A stretch of DNA of 64,000 nt from the NCBI GenBank assembly GCA_032622095.1, contig CP136065.1, positions 244,899,474-244,963,473 on the forward strand, in the 5' to 3' direction. Every line of letters starts with the position of its first letter. Positions within the stretch are counted from its first letter, which is position 1. Source of the stretch: Siphonodentalium dalli (Eukaryota > Mollusca > Scaphopoda > Gadilida > Siphonodentaliidae). The notes under the pieces are model-generated. The model did no database searches. It was not told where the DNA came from and saw nothing but the letters and a program-made list of their open reading frames with translations. Both the position numbers and the translations under genes were made by a program. Shown here in pieces: positions 12,061-24,030 of this stretch.

Positions 12061-12511
12061 GGTTACACTGGTGTAAATATTTCCCATAGGCTTCAATGTT
12101 AACGTTTGTTGATCTGCATCAGAGGTCAAATGGAAACTGTTCAAACTGCCTTCGGATTATGTGAGCTTGACATCTGTGGAAACTTTCCCAATAAAAAAAT
12201 CAACACCGTCTAGCAGGGAATCCACTTCAAATTTTCGTTTTTTCATGACTAGGGTCAGTTCCGCACTAAAAAAATATTGTCATTTTTTCAATCACACTTA
12301 AAATTTCTAAACAGCCACAACAGACTTCACCTTTAATGAATGGGCCTCTTGGCAAATGAAGTTTGTGGGAGAATGATTCCTTGAATTTTTGTCAACAGTT
12401 TACATTTAATTCATGCAACCAATCACAGCCCAGAGTGTTTTAACTGTGAAACTCTATACTCCTCCCGCAACCGCAGGGGGAGCTGCCTATAGTATTTACA
12501 CCAGTGTAACC
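12061..12511. repeat. M module, copy 2 (451 bp)
   Basis: Internal copy bounded by spacer on both sides. The left junction reads ccttta|ggttac and the right gtaacc|taaag, so its flanks are not a direct duplication. Confidence 0.85.
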
Positions 12512-13413
12512 TAAAGCGATAGCCCGCTTTTTCGCGGAATAATTGTAACTCCCTACATTTCTTCAGAATTGCCCATCAATGGAAAAAATGTGTTCAAAAA
12601 CAATATCACCCATATGGTTCTTTATTTATCACACACAATTTAACCCCACCCCCTTTAACAAATTATTCATCAAAAAGGCACAATTTTCCACCACCAGTCA
12701 TGTTCAGGCCCCATTTTCACTCAGTTTTAGGGGTCTGGTGTTGCAAACTTGGATCAGCTATGGAAGACTGTACAATATTCTTTCCATGAGAGAACTTCTG
12801 GTGATGTGAGGTCATTGAGTCCAGATCTGATCAGCTGAGCATCAAGCGCATGACTTTATCAGCACATTGAAGAATAAAATATGACATTTTCAGGTCTGCA
12901 AGGGTGATCCAAGATAACTGGATGTGGGTGTATATTGAATTAGTTGAATAAAGATATGCTCTCTTTGAATTGCTGAAGCATTTTCTTAAATGTGTCCAAG
13001 TTTTAGTGCTATTAACCTTCAAATGACCATACCCACCAGTGGAAATGACACACTTTTATGATATATATCTGTATATCACTGGCTATAAAATCCAAAATAC
13101 TTGTTAGATTAGGTTCTTATAACAATTGATATATGTGTCGTTGACATGCTCATGTTATGGGTCATTTGCATTATCATGTGACTATTACCACCTTGAATTT
13201 TTTTGAAAATACCTTGAAAAATTGGCATTTTTTATGAAAAATCTTACTATTTTTTTGGCTGATGTAAGTGAAAGAAGACATCAGCAGCAAGAATAGCCAC
13301 ACCAAGCATGAGATATTCATTGGACTGAAAGACCAGGCTCTGTAAAATGCATTAAAAAGCTTTAAAGTGACTCCCAGGAATCAAAAATGATAAAAAGCTA
13401 TTTTTTCCCTTTA

Positions 13414-13864
13414 GGTTACACTGGTGTAAATATTTCCCATAGGCTTCAATGTTAACGTTTGTTGATCTGCATCAGAGGTCAAATGGAAACTGTTCAAACT
13501 GCCTTCGGATTATGTGAGCTTGACATCTGTGGAAACTTTCCCAATAAAAAAATCAACACCGTCTAGCAGGGAATCCACTTCAAATTTTCGTTTTTTCATG
13601 ACTAGGGTCAGTTCCGCACTAAAAAAATATTGTCATTTTTTCAATCACACTTAAAATTTCTAAACAGCCACAACAGACTTCACCTTTAATGAATGGGCCT
13701 CTTGGCAAATGAAGTTTGTGGGAGAATGATTCCTTGAATTTTTGTCAACAGTTTACATTTAATTCATGCAACCAATCACAGCCCAGAGTGTTTTAACTGT
13801 GAAACTCTATACTCCTCCCGCAACCGCAGGGGGAGCTGCCTATAGTATTTACACCAGTGTAACC
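13414..13864. repeat. M module, copy 3 (451 bp)
   Basis: Right-terminal copy, followed directly by the ATTA that matches the left flank of copy 1. Confidence 0.85.
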
Positions 13865-13868
13865 ATTA

Positions 13869-14670
13869 GCCGGTGCTCTCTCTGATTTTTAAGTTTTGGA
13901 GTTTTGGAACAGTTTATCCTGGAATTATATATTATAATTGGAAGATATAGCTTTTACTCGATTGATGGGTGTTGGAATTTTAACAATCGATTTAGGCGTT
14001 TGTAAATTATGGCCGTTAGAAGTGGGGAGGTATCTAAAAAGCGTTACTCCCTTATTAATAGTTATTACATATGTATTGTTTATCGATGCACTTTTTAAAG
14101 TGGCGCGCTCGTTTTAAACTCATATATTTTTTTATTTATATTTGACTCGTTTTAACGACACGCCCATGTTATGGCTTTTCTTCATATTATTGATGAAGAC
14201 AAATAAATAATTTAATTTTATTTTATTTAATTCAATTGATATTTAAAGGTGCGATAGAACATCAAACAAGTTGATATAATTGTATACATTTATAGTCTGT
14301 TAGCCATATGTCAGGCAGTGGCAGGCAATATATTTTTGTTTCCAGTTTTCATATTGATTAGCATAATGTGATATGGTGTATCTAGTTTTATATTTATTGC
14401 TTTAAAAAATTTAATGTTTGCTAAAAACTTTTTATGATTCACAGCAGGTAAGTACCAAATTTGTTTTCGGTTTAATTAATAGTTTATTGTATTATGTTCA
14501 GTTGTTATGTTTGATTTAAATCATCTTGTTCAATCATTTTTGTAAGTAACTCAGAGTCACTGTTTTTTTTTTTTTTCGGGTCGCAATCTGGAACAGTGGT
14601 GAATTCTATGCATTCAATAGATGGTTCACTATGGGTTCCGAAGCGACAACCCACTCCTAAATAACACTAT
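13869..14670. other. No recognisable feature
   Basis: Very AT-rich. A strong splice-donor-like CAG|GTAAGT occurs near 14446 without a supporting exon. A poly-T tract is near 14563-14577. Confidence 0.5.
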
Positions 14671-15265
14671 ACCGAACACTATTTGGTTGTTCTCGTCGAT
14701 GATAAGCTCAAATTTGATGTACATATCAATACAGAGTTCAACAAAGCCAACCAATTACTCGGTATAATCAACATAACCTTCACACACTTAGACATCCCGA
14801 CATTCAGAGCCCCATATATCAGCATGGTCCGGCCTATTATCGAATACTGCAACACAATCTGGAGCCCATACATGAAGTACCAAAGTATAACACTTGAAAA
14901 CATTTAACGAAGGGCGACAAAGTTAGTTCCACAGTTAAGACAAGAGTCATACACAGAACGATTAATAAGACTAAACCTGATGTCATTGAAATTGAGGATA
15001 TTCAGAGTTGACCTCATAGAGGTATATAAGAACCTAAATGGACGCTATAACGTTGAGCCAAGCATGTTATTCCAGAAAAGTTTATCTAATATGACTAGAC
15101 GTCACGACCAAATCTCCAGATGCCATCAGTTCGAAAGGACACAAGGAAGTATTTCTTCACAAACCATGTTATACAAGACTGGAACTCTCTCCCACAATTT
15201 ATATCAGCTGGAAGACTAGACCAGAAAGTCACCAGTTCAAATCTTACATAGACTCCTACATTTGA
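14671..15265 (+). pseudogene. Decayed non-LTR retrotransposon RT C-terminal region
   Basis: The frame from about 14671 reads LVDDKLKFDVHIN, then KANQLLGIIN, VRPIIEYCNTIWSPY and, after a stop, RRATKLVPQLR. These are typical of the thumb and C-terminal part of CR1/Jockey-type reverse transcriptases (established family pattern, recalled rather than searched). A TAA at 14905-14907 sits where CAA (Gln) would be expected. A frameshift near 15130 then moves the match (KYFFTN, DWNSLPQFISAGRLD) to another frame. The tail FKSYIDSYI and its stop end at 15265 after a further shift. The catalytic palm is absent, so this is a 5'-truncated, dead copy. An AATAAA at 15373 may be its polyadenylation signal. 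Confidence 0.8.
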
Positions 15266-15400
15266 CGACCGGAAGTATGCGTTTGATCATAACACTTACT
15301 GGATATCCACGATGTACTGGAAGGACATTGTAACTCTAAATGTTAAACTTTTTCAATGCTGTTATATATACTAATAAAAACTCAATGTCGTTTGAATGTT
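15266..15400 (+). mobile_element. Probable 3' UTR of the LINE fragment
   Basis: Non-coding sequence directly downstream of the RT fragment, with AATAAA at 15373-15378. The element boundary is not defined because I could not find a target-site duplication. Confidence 0.4.
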
Positions 15401-15479
15401 TGTTTGGCGATCAAATGGCTGAGCCAGCATAGCTGAATATGGGGTAATTTGAAAATACGCTCTTTAAAAAATCGTTAGT

Positions 15480-16250
15480 TGTGGGTTGCACCCCACAAGT
15501 TACTCAAACAAAAGATCGCATCCCACAAGTATTCATAGGTATGTGCGGTCACCCCACAAGTATACTCTGGCCAGTGCGTCCCGTCCGTGCGTCCGTGCGT
15601 GTAGAGTTATAACTCCAGTAATGATCATCCGAGTTGATTGAACTTGGTTTGTAGGTGCTCTGCAATTCTGTGTTTGATCCGATGTTCTTTTATGGAGTTA
15701 TTTCCCTTTTTTTTCACATAGAAAATTTCTCACTTTTTCGATTTCCGGAAATTTGGATCCTCTAATTGCAAATACCGTTTTTATGCGGATCAGTCATATC
15801 AAAATACAGGTTGAGTTCGAATTTGATCCGATGATTTTTCCTAGAGTTATGGACTTTTTTTTTCGACATAAAAAATTCAATTTTCTTCTTTTTTCTTTGG
15901 TTTCCGGATGATATCTCAAGATTGGACTGTACAATTGAACATTTTTTTGTGAGTCATTGATATCAAAATACAGGTCAAGTTCGAATTTGAGTTTGATCAG
16001 ATGATTTTTCTCAGAGTTATGGGCCTTTCGACTTTGAAAAACATTTTTTATAATTTTCTGTATGAGGGTATATACCTTCAAGGTGTAATCAACTCCTCCT
16101 ACAGTTTTAATCGTAGATATTTGAAAGTTCAGAGTATTTTGACCCACATATTGGAGATGTGCAACATGTATATAGATGACGGAAAAATTATTTTTTTACG
16201 GAATTATTAACCCTTTCGACTTAGAACATTTCAACATTTTTGTTAATTTC
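15480..16250. repeat. Diverged ~160-bp tandem units
   Basis: Starts with three 'ccccacaagt'-type short repeats (15485-15555) and a 'gtccgtgcgtccgtgcgtg' run. Units with 'tatcaaaatacagg', 'gatttttc' and 'agagttatgg' follow at about 15796 and 15958. Open frames (69 and 117 codons, on opposite strands) are not recognisable proteins. Confidence 0.55.
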
Positions 16251-16589
16251 TTTAACAAAGCGGCATCGACTTGCCACGTTGTCGGGGGACACTGTGGTCG
16301 GCCGACCTTTTATTTGTTTTTTGTTTGTCCCCCCACCCCCAATCTTCTTTAATCGAGCAACGCCGAGTACCGCAGCTAGTAATATATAAGTCAAAATTTA
16401 TGATAAAGTTTGAAAAAGAAGTCATGATGAAAAAATATGTCAGCATTCTAGTTCTCTAATATAAATATAGATGTAATTGCAGTGAACTACAATAATAAAC
16501 AGACGTACTTCCAATTATTTCGCACAATTTGGGCGTTTCTCTGATGGCTGTTTTTCATCTGACGTGTGTGTCGGATAAATGATGTGGAG

Positions 16590-16695
16590 GATTTATGTAA
16601 ATGTTAGCCCAAACAACATTTCCAAGTAACGATGGTTTTGTTGTTTATTTTGAGGAATAATACCGCATCAGATGAATTCAGCCCAAATATGTTAA
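16590..16695 (+). repeat. Dispersed repeat, copy 1 (partner at 32.4 kb)
   Basis: About 100 bp including 'gttagcccaaacaacatt', 'gaggaataataccgcatcag' and 'gaattcagcccaaatat'. A reverse-complement copy is at 32404-32515. Confidence 0.7.
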
Positions 16696-17010
16696 CAGTT
16701 GTCGTGTAAAATTTTGCAGTAGGTTAGCGTTATTTAGTATTTGTGGATGTCCTTTAACATGGGGAAAATAGACTACTGCGCTTGAACGAGCATGTGAGTT
16801 TGTCGTTTTTAATGTATAGCAACTTGATAATCAATAACAGAGGCATTCTCTGTCAAATACAGTCGCTCTATTTACGGTATTAATTGCGGAACTTTCTAAA
16901 GTAACTTGAGAGTGAAACTACGCGTAAACGAGTACATACTGTAAATTATAGAAGGTGCCGGAATCGGCCTAATCGCCCCAGGGCCAACTCGCCCCAGTCG
17001 ACGTGTGCCA
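16696..17010. other. No recognisable feature
   Basis: Unique-looking sequence. A local 'cgccccagggccaactcgcc' repeat lies near 16974. Confidence 0.45.
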
Positions 17011-17020
17011 ATTCGGTACT

Positions 17021-17480
17021 CACTATAAAATGTATCCGAGGATGAGGCCGGCTCGGAATAAAAGGTGTATACGGGTGTTATATAGCGTTTGGTCCGTTGT
17101 TTCTCAATGAATATTATTTAAATTTGGTGTATATGTCCGGGCTGGGACATGGAATACAACAACGTTTGAATTGTTTTTAAATTTACAAATATGTTGATTT
17201 TATTCATTTTTTTTTCGTTCTGAAACACACTATAAAGTGTATGCGACCGGCTCCAAAATAAAAGGTGTGAGCGGACTTGATGTCGCATTATCCTCTTTGT
17301 TTATAAATGGACAAGACTGAAATATAGTACATATGTGCGGGTTATGACATGGACAACATTAATGTTTGAATTGTTCTTAAATTCACAAATTTGTTGATTT
17401 TATTCAACTTTTCGTTCTTTCATTCTATAAAGTGTAAACGGTCGGCCCCATTCAAAAGGTTAAGCGGCTTATGTGCTTAG
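17021..17480. repeat. Diverged ~200-bp tandem repeat, 2.3 copies
   Basis: Units begin near 17021, 17225 and 17425 with 'ctataaa(a/g)tgta'. They share 'aataaaaggtgt' and 'acaaat(a/t)tgttgatttta'. No coding frame. Confidence 0.65.
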
Positions 17481-17600
17481 TGTTATATGTAATTGGATTA
17501 ACTAATTGGCGACTCTAAACTATTGTGTTTTGGGGTATTTGAACTTTTTTTGTGAAATAATAATTGAGGACGTGAATACATTTATTTTAAATGATAACTT

Positions 17601-17921
17601 AATGATAATAAACACATCCAATATAATAACGAACACGAGACGTACATAATTTATAAACTGTTAACAAAAGATATCAAATTCAATACATGACAAAGATGAC
17701 TCAGTGGAGTTTATAAAGTGAACATAAAAACATTGAGGTAAGAATCTTTTTAAGGAATGCAACTTTATTTAATGATAATAAACACATAAATTAAAATAAC
17801 AAACATGAGACATACATGATTTATAAACTGTTAACAAAAGATATCAAATTCAATACATGACAAAGATGACTCAGTGAAGTTTATAAAGTGAACATAAAAA
17901 TATTAAGGTAAGAATCTTTTA
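17601..17921. repeat. 172-bp tandem duplication
   Basis: 'aatgataataaacacat' starts each copy (17601 and 17773). The copies share a nearly identical ~110-bp right half ending 'aaggtaagaatctttt'. This is a fairly recent duplication. Confidence 0.8.
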
Positions 17922-17929
17922 AAGCATTA

Positions 17930-19360
17930 CTAAACCGTTTAGCACAGACCACAGTCCACTTCACTCATCCGATCATCACCAAACTTCATATTTATCTTGA
18001 TATTGATCTATCAGATGAGAGCTATCAAATATTTTTTGAATTTCATAGGAAAAAATGGTCGCCAGCGGCCATATTGCATTTACGTTATATGTTATCGCGT
18101 CATGTCGATATCTAGTATTACTTAGAAATTTCACCTTTCCAGATTCATAATTGCTCCATTGACTGTAACAGATGAAATTATTCCCCTCTTCGGATAGAGT
18201 GTCACTGAAACTTTATTTTGTCAGACTGTCTGTATAGTCACTGATTATATCTTGCAATAATCTGTAATAAGATGTAGCACTATTTTATTTTATATTTACA
18301 TGTAGTGCTGTTTTTATACAACAATTCTAATTCCCCCTAGATCATCATGTGATCGACCATACATCGCGCCCGATGACCTGGTTGAATTAAAGGGGGGTTT
18401 ATGGATCACTTCTGTCCTCAAGCTAGATTATAGTTATGCCATTTAATGGCATGTTTCTAACGTGGAGGGTTATATATGCTTGAGACACCACCACTCTTCA
18501 ATTATCAGCTGTCATGTTCGGATATTTAGAACCCATAGCCATGATATATGGTTTATTTTGTGTATACTAGTAATATAGTGAATGAGTGGTTCGGGGGGCT
18601 AGCCCGGGATTGTCGGAAGGACCGAATGGTCCTCCCTTTAATCCCTTCTAGTAATATAGTTATTTTCAGTACCTTTATATACCAGTACTGTATATAACAA
18701 TGCATATAAATGAATCCATGTATACATGTATATTGAATTAACGGATTCAGTGGTTTTGTCCATCAGTCTATCAAATTTGCGGGGAAAACATGGCCACCAG
18801 CAGTACACACTGCTAAATTTCAAATTTGAATTAATTGGCGCACCCTGCAGCCAGCTTTTATTGGAGAACTTTTTCTCATGTGGATATTTTGGGTCACCGC
18901 TAGAGGTGAGCCATATTTTGTTCTCAAACTTTCCTTGTGAAGACATCACTGCCAGCGGTGATCTTGAATTTTACTATTTTTATGGCTAAATAATTTGGTT
19001 GATCCTACAGACGACACCCTTGTCCGATCGTCACCAGATTCCACAATGATCTTCTGGATAACCAGGGTGAGAGTAATCTAATTTTCCCGAATTTCGTTAA
19101 AAAACATGACCACAGGCAGCAATTTGGTATCTTACTCTTTTGCATGACTGAATTGTTTAGCAACTGTACAGACATATCCCTCATCTGATAGTCACCAAAC
19201 TTCATATTGATCTTCGGGCTGACAACTAGATGGGAGCTATCGAATGCGTTGAATTTTTTTGGAAAACATTGTCGCCAGCAGTCATCTTCTATTTTGGTTT
19301 TTATATACATGTATATCTCTTCATGCGGATAGCCAGTATTACGTAGGTACTTCAACTTTC
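17930..19360. repeat. Diverged repeats of the 'catcaccaaacttcata' type
   Basis: Blocks with 'atc(a/g)tcaccaaacttcata', 'gagctatc(a/g)aat' and 'ggtcgccagcggccat' recur near 17965, 19190 and, loosely, 18740-18960. A G-rich block at 18590-18650 matches that at 8545. Open frames up to 116 codons are shadows. Confidence 0.45.
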
Positions 19361-19540
19361 CGCATTCCTGTCATCATTTGAAATATAAAAATTTACCTGA
19401 TACATGCACCCTTCAAAATTTGTTTCGTTTTATCTATTTTAATGACCCGTATGGTAATATTGATATAGATATATTTGTCAAACATTGCTTTATACAATAT
19501 ACAGGTATTTAGTTTGTAACTAAATCTAGAAATATATAAT
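19361..19540. other. No recognisable feature
   Basis: AT-rich sequence ending in 'aaatatataata', which may be the tail of a lost copy of the RTE-like family. Confidence 0.4.
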
Positions 19541-20040
19541 AGTAGCTGGTGGACCCGACTTCGTCCGGGATGTTCCCCTTTGATTTTCGGAGAATTGCGC
19601 GATTTAACCTTGAATTGACCATTTTAAAGGTGAAGGTCATGTCGGGGTCACGATTTGACCCGTCCAAAATACTCCGCGGACAAAAGTGCCCGACAAAAGT
19701 ACCCGTCGAAATCCGCCCGGCTTTACCCGATTTGACCTTGAATTGACAATTTTGAATGTCAAAGATCAGGTCGGGGTCACGATTTGACCCATCCGAAACA
19801 CTGCTGGGACAAAAGTAACGGTAGGTATAAAATTTCGTTGAAATCCTTCCGTTTTACCAGATTTGACCTTGAATTGATCTTTTTGAATGTCAAAGTCAGG
19901 TCGGGATCAAGATTTGACCCGTCCAAAATACTCCCTGGAAATAATTTCCCCTAGGTATCAAATTTCGCTAAATCTGTCCGGCAATTTTTCCGGCATAGCT
20001 AACAGACAAACAGACAGACAAATGTCCAAAATATATATTA
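19541..20040 (+). mobile_element. RTE-like dispersed repeat, near full length
   Basis: Head 'tagctggtggacccgacttc' is followed by about four tandem modules with 'gatttgaccttgaattga' and 'tcggggtcacgatttgaccc'. It closes with 'catagctaacagacaaaca' and the tail 'ccaaaatatatatta'. The head of the next copy follows immediately. Confidence 0.7.
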
Positions 20041-20432
20041 GACTAGCTGATGTACTCGACTTCGTTCGGGCTATTTAGGGATTTGTTTTGTGATCGCCTC
20101 CATCTGGACAGTACCCAGTATATACAGCGTCTGGCCAAACTATTGTTCAATTGGTCCAGAAACATGCCTATATCAGCACGTTCGAGGACATGGTCCCACG
20201 TGAAATTGGACCCGTCCATATTGCTCCCGGGATCGAAGTAGTCCTACACACAAATTTTTAGTCGGATCGGTCAAGGTCCAGAAACATGCATATGAGCGAG
20301 GTCAAGTTGACACGTTAAATACCAAATCCGAGTCGGATCGGTCGAGCAGTGTTAGAGTCTATAACACATACACACATGCATTCATTCATACATACACACA
20401 TACATACAGACAGGTGTTCCAAAATGTATAAT
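20041..20432 (+). mobile_element. RTE-like dispersed repeat, second subfamily
   Basis: Head 'gactagctgatgtactcgac', then the 'ctatttagggattt' block, the 'ttgctcccgggatcgaagta' module, a (CATA)n-like run near 20380-20410 and a 'ccaaaatgtataatc' tail. It is abutted head-to-tail to the preceding element. Confidence 0.7.
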
Positions 20433-20460
20433 CGATAGCTACAACAATTATATGGTAGAT

Positions 20461-21744
20461 AGTTCACGGGCGACCTGATGCATGCATCTTAGTTTTCTTG
20501 TTAAACTTGGTATTTCGTTGTGAACTGTATACTCGTCCGCACATGTGTCTAAATGTTGACTTTCGTTGCCAGCAAGTTGATACAAATCTGACCTGCATAA
20601 GATTTGTGGCTGTTGGCGCTTATTTGTCTAGACAATTCCTCGGGTTATATTTGGCCGTTGAAATTATATTTCGTATTATCCTCATGATCATACGACATGC
20701 GAATATTGATCCGTTTCTAACGGAGTCCTAAAGTACACCTATAACACGACTCTCTGTTCGTGGATAAACGATGTATTATGTATAGGTCCGCATATTGATC
20801 TGTTTCTAAAGTACACATAATATAACGCTTTATAGCATATCATGAGATAAACAATGTATTATATATTTTATATAGGTACGCTCGCACCTAGACCCTCTTA
20901 CAATTACTTTGGGCACGCAAACATGTCTGTCCCTATGGGCACTATGTAGTAGATTTCTCACCAGTAATTAGTGTGTTTTATGACTATTTCTATATACTCA
21001 GATATCTACGAAATTAAATGCGTGCATTGTTAACTATTCCCAATAAACTGTATACATATCATTTTAAAAAAATATATCTGATCTGACAACACAAGAACAA
21101 TGTCATAATCCAATTTTCCGCTAATCAGGCAAACTAAAAATTAAAGATTACTTCAATTCAGTATTATTAAAGATATATACATAATCCGAATTAACGCTCG
21201 CTAATTACTATTTCCTTGGCTGCGATGGTAAAAACTATTTGATTCGAGTCTCGGAACCCACCATATTAGATATCGATTTTTTAAATCTATTATTTTTCAC
21301 CATCGAGATTTTTAGTGGCCCAGTAAAAAGTCGACAAGCCGACGGTCTCGGACCAAATTGCGGATGAAGATGGATACACTAAAATCAAGAGGTTTGTGTT
21401 GATAATAAGGCCAAATTTCGCCGAACAACATGTTGATAAATAACACGTTTCGGGCAATTTTATACTATAGTTGACAGTGGTTAGTATTATTTTTGGGAAT
21501 TAATCGATTCTGATAACTAAAGCGGCATTTCTAAAAATGTTGTTGCGGTTGGAATCTTATTATGGAAAAACATCACAATAATCATGAAGATGATACTACC
21601 ATTCCACTCTTTGGGTTGTAATATGATCGTGCATGACACGTAGTGAAGCAACAACACACGCTGCGATTCGATAGGGTGATAATTAGGTGTAGTACCACAA
21701 GTAACAAGAAAACTAAGATGCATGCATCAGGTCACCCATGAACT
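20461..21744. mobile_element. 1.28-kb element with 43-bp inverted ends
   Basis: 20461-20503 and 21702-21744 are inverted copies with only a few mismatches; both include 'ctgatgcatgcatcttag'. The interior has no recognisable protein. It contains a diverged ~90-bp duplication (near 20700 and 20789, 'attgatc(c/t)gtttcta'). Confidence 0.65.
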
Positions 21745-22760
21745 ATTTAGCAATAGAATAATTCAGTTCGGTTGCGGTTTCACAACGTTACAACTGACAT
21801 ACGATTACACAAGACACACCTTGAATGTGGAACTGTGTAAGAGTGAATATTAATGTTCTAAATCCCATGTTTCACCTTTAGTTGTGATTGGGGGGGGGGG
21901 TGTCGTACTTTATTAACACGCAAGTAGTGTAATTAAGTACGGGTAATTAGAAGTAACAAATCGTTTAGTTTCTATCGTATCGACTGACAGGGGTGAGCGG
22001 ATTATTGGTGATGAATGTTCTCGTTAGCTGTCAATATAATATGCATATTTGCCCCGTTACGTTTATACACTGTAGCATTGGCGGGCCAGAGTGTGTTGAC
22101 ATGTTAATTGTTTGGTTCATTAATAACAGATCAGCGGGGATTTGTCGTGAAAACGTACACGTATACGTGGAAATATGCTACGGTTACGGTTAAATTAATG
22201 GTTCTTCTATTACACCACCGTGTATACTCGGTTTAAATAGGTATATTATATAGGGACGTGTGCTCAATTTTGGTGTGGACCGATGATCGAAAAAACTAAA
22301 TCGGAGGTAAATGTCGCAGGCCGGAGGACCATTTTTTCAATAATTTTTAAAGAAATTGAGCAGTTGCAACAGAAGCAGCAAAAAGGGTGTACAATTGGCA
22401 AATGATGAGGGGCGGTGTGACGTGTAACTAGGATTGAAATTAGATATGCAATTTGGAGATTATTGGATGAGGGATGTTATATTAATTATATTAAAGGGAC
22501 GAGAGGGTTTAGTTGTCGAAAATATTTGTTCCAAACACCGTAAACAGATCAATATTAAAACGCATACATTTTGGTTCAAATATACGATCACTATCCCTTA
22601 AAGGAATACGGTCCTGAAAAAAACAATATTATTTTCTTTTAATATACCGATAATATATATATATAATGTCCATTGGGCGCATATAATCTAATATTCGGCC
22701 GCCAATCGTTATTTTTATAACGATTCAAAAAAATTCCGAAGTTAGCCGAAGATTTTGTTG
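21745..22760. other. No recognisable feature
   Basis: AT-rich, with a poly-G tract near 21890-21901. A 'ttaaagggac' at 22491 and a 'tatcccttaa' at 22592 resemble TTAA-type MITE ends, but the inverted match is too short to call. Confidence 0.45.
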
Positions 22761-22767
22761 GAGACGA

Positions 22768-22843
22768 AGTCACGTGATCATCAGCCCGATCACGTGATTG
22801 TCACATGTAAACAGAAGCATAGCACGTGATCGATCACGTGGTA
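22768..22843. promoter_or_regulatory. Cluster of four palindromic E-boxes
   Basis: CACGTG occurs at 22771, 22791, 22823 and 22835, with a CACATG between. The first two form an inverted repeat 'tcacgtgatc...gatcacgtga'. The last two form an 18-bp perfect palindrome 'cacgtgatcgatcacgtg'. CACGTG is the core bound by bHLH-zipper factors such as USF, MITF/TFE and MYC/MAX (established). Regulatory function here is inferred. Confidence 0.45.
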
Positions 22844-22849
22844 ACTCAT

Positions 22850-23640
22850 TGACAACGCATAGATACGCGACGGCGGTATTTTAAGTTTGCATGTAGTCGA
22901 TCGCGGCCTTTGACGATTGTCGCGTTATCACACTGCGAATGCAAAACTTCGCCGAAACATCGCCTTTCTCGTAATTAAATGTCGATCTTTATCGTGGTAT
23001 TATTACTATTATTATATGTATCGCGATGTGTTGTTACTATAAAGCCATGCCCGTATATTATTCAGTTTTGCGCGCATTTATCTATATAAACGCGTGCTCG
23101 TGTTTATATATATTTTTTCGTTACCGGAATAGTTATATTATATATGCATATCAAGATTGCATATATACGCGAAGACTTGCACAGTTATTAGGCAATTATC
23201 ATCTCGTAAACATTCCAATTTCCAGATGCCATTAGTCGTGTGTCAATAAAGAGCGTTTCGTTTTAATTATCGTAACGCGGTAAAACAACACACAATTGGT
23301 TTATTGCTGTCGGATTTAATCAATTATAATCAAGTCATTCATTACCAATATGATATGTTCATTTTTCCTTGGTTATGAATCATGTAATTATTTGGGCAAT
23401 ATGGTGTTTATATATATTTCGGAATATTGCTTCCCCCACCCCAAAACAATCTAGCCGACTGTCACTGATGGAAATTCACTACATCTATGCATCGTTATTG
23501 ACCTATTAAATTAGCACTCTAGCGATGCGGTCTATTGAATATCCAGGTCATAAATCGACCTCTATGTGGCAATTACGCATAACAATATAGGGTTATAAAC
23601 ATACAATCATATATAACACTTTTTGAAGGAGGGATAATAA
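22850..23640. other. No recognisable gene; locally CpG-richer
   Basis: 22855-22975 has more CpG than its surroundings ('cgcgacggcggtatt'). No coding exon is recognised. An inverted ATAAAGAGCGTT motif is at ~23246. Confidence 0.4.
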
Positions 23641-24030
23641 TCCGGTTTAATATGGAATCACATATTCAAGTGCTCTTTATTCGCAATATATCGTAATAGT
23701 GAACGCTCTTTATTGCGTCAAGGTAAAGGGACTCGACTTAGAACAGTTGTCATCGTGATTTTTTTTACTGATTACACCAATACAGGTCAATACATGTACA
23801 CGAACTTCCGATATGCATGCTTTATATATCCTTCCAAGTCATAGCAATTTCCGCTTTATTAAACTCTTTTTATTCGTACCATATTAGGAAAACTCTTAAC
23901 ATGGAACGCTCTTTATGGAGCCACGGTGAAGGAAATGGGGAATCGACCAAGAATAGTTGTTATCGTGATTTATTCAACATACTCTCCACTTTAACTGCAA
24001 TTGTATGTATTCGTAACCATGACTGACTTG

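Larger units (their letters stand above)
10708..13864. mobile_element. Composite array M-S-M-S-M with 4-bp duplication
   Basis: Three copies of a 451-bp module M (10708-11158, 12061-12511, 13414-13864) alternate with two copies of a 902-bp spacer S (11159-12060, 12512-13413), an exact 1353-bp period. I saw no differences between copies. M starts GGTTACACTGGTGTAAATA and ends with its reverse complement. ATTA lies immediately outside both ends (10704-10707 and 13865-13868). M at both ends plus a flanking duplication means the array behaves like one element with direct terminal repeats expanded by recombination. M contains an inverted CCAAT-box-like 'caaccaatca'. The duplicated 76- and 63-codon frames in S are not recognisable proteins. 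Confidence 0.9.

Noticed and set aside
11226-13022. Duplicated 76- and 63-codon frames in the spacers of array 1
   Set aside because: Short, no motif, and duplicated only because the spacer is duplicated.
10708-13864. Classical LTR retrotransposon with shared LTRs
   Set aside because: Module ends are GGTTACA...TGTAACC, not TG...CA. No primer-binding site follows the first module, no polypurine tract precedes the next, and there is no gag/pol.
22491-22601. Short TTAA-flanked MITE
   Set aside because: TTAA is present on both sides, but the inverted ends agree over only a few bases.
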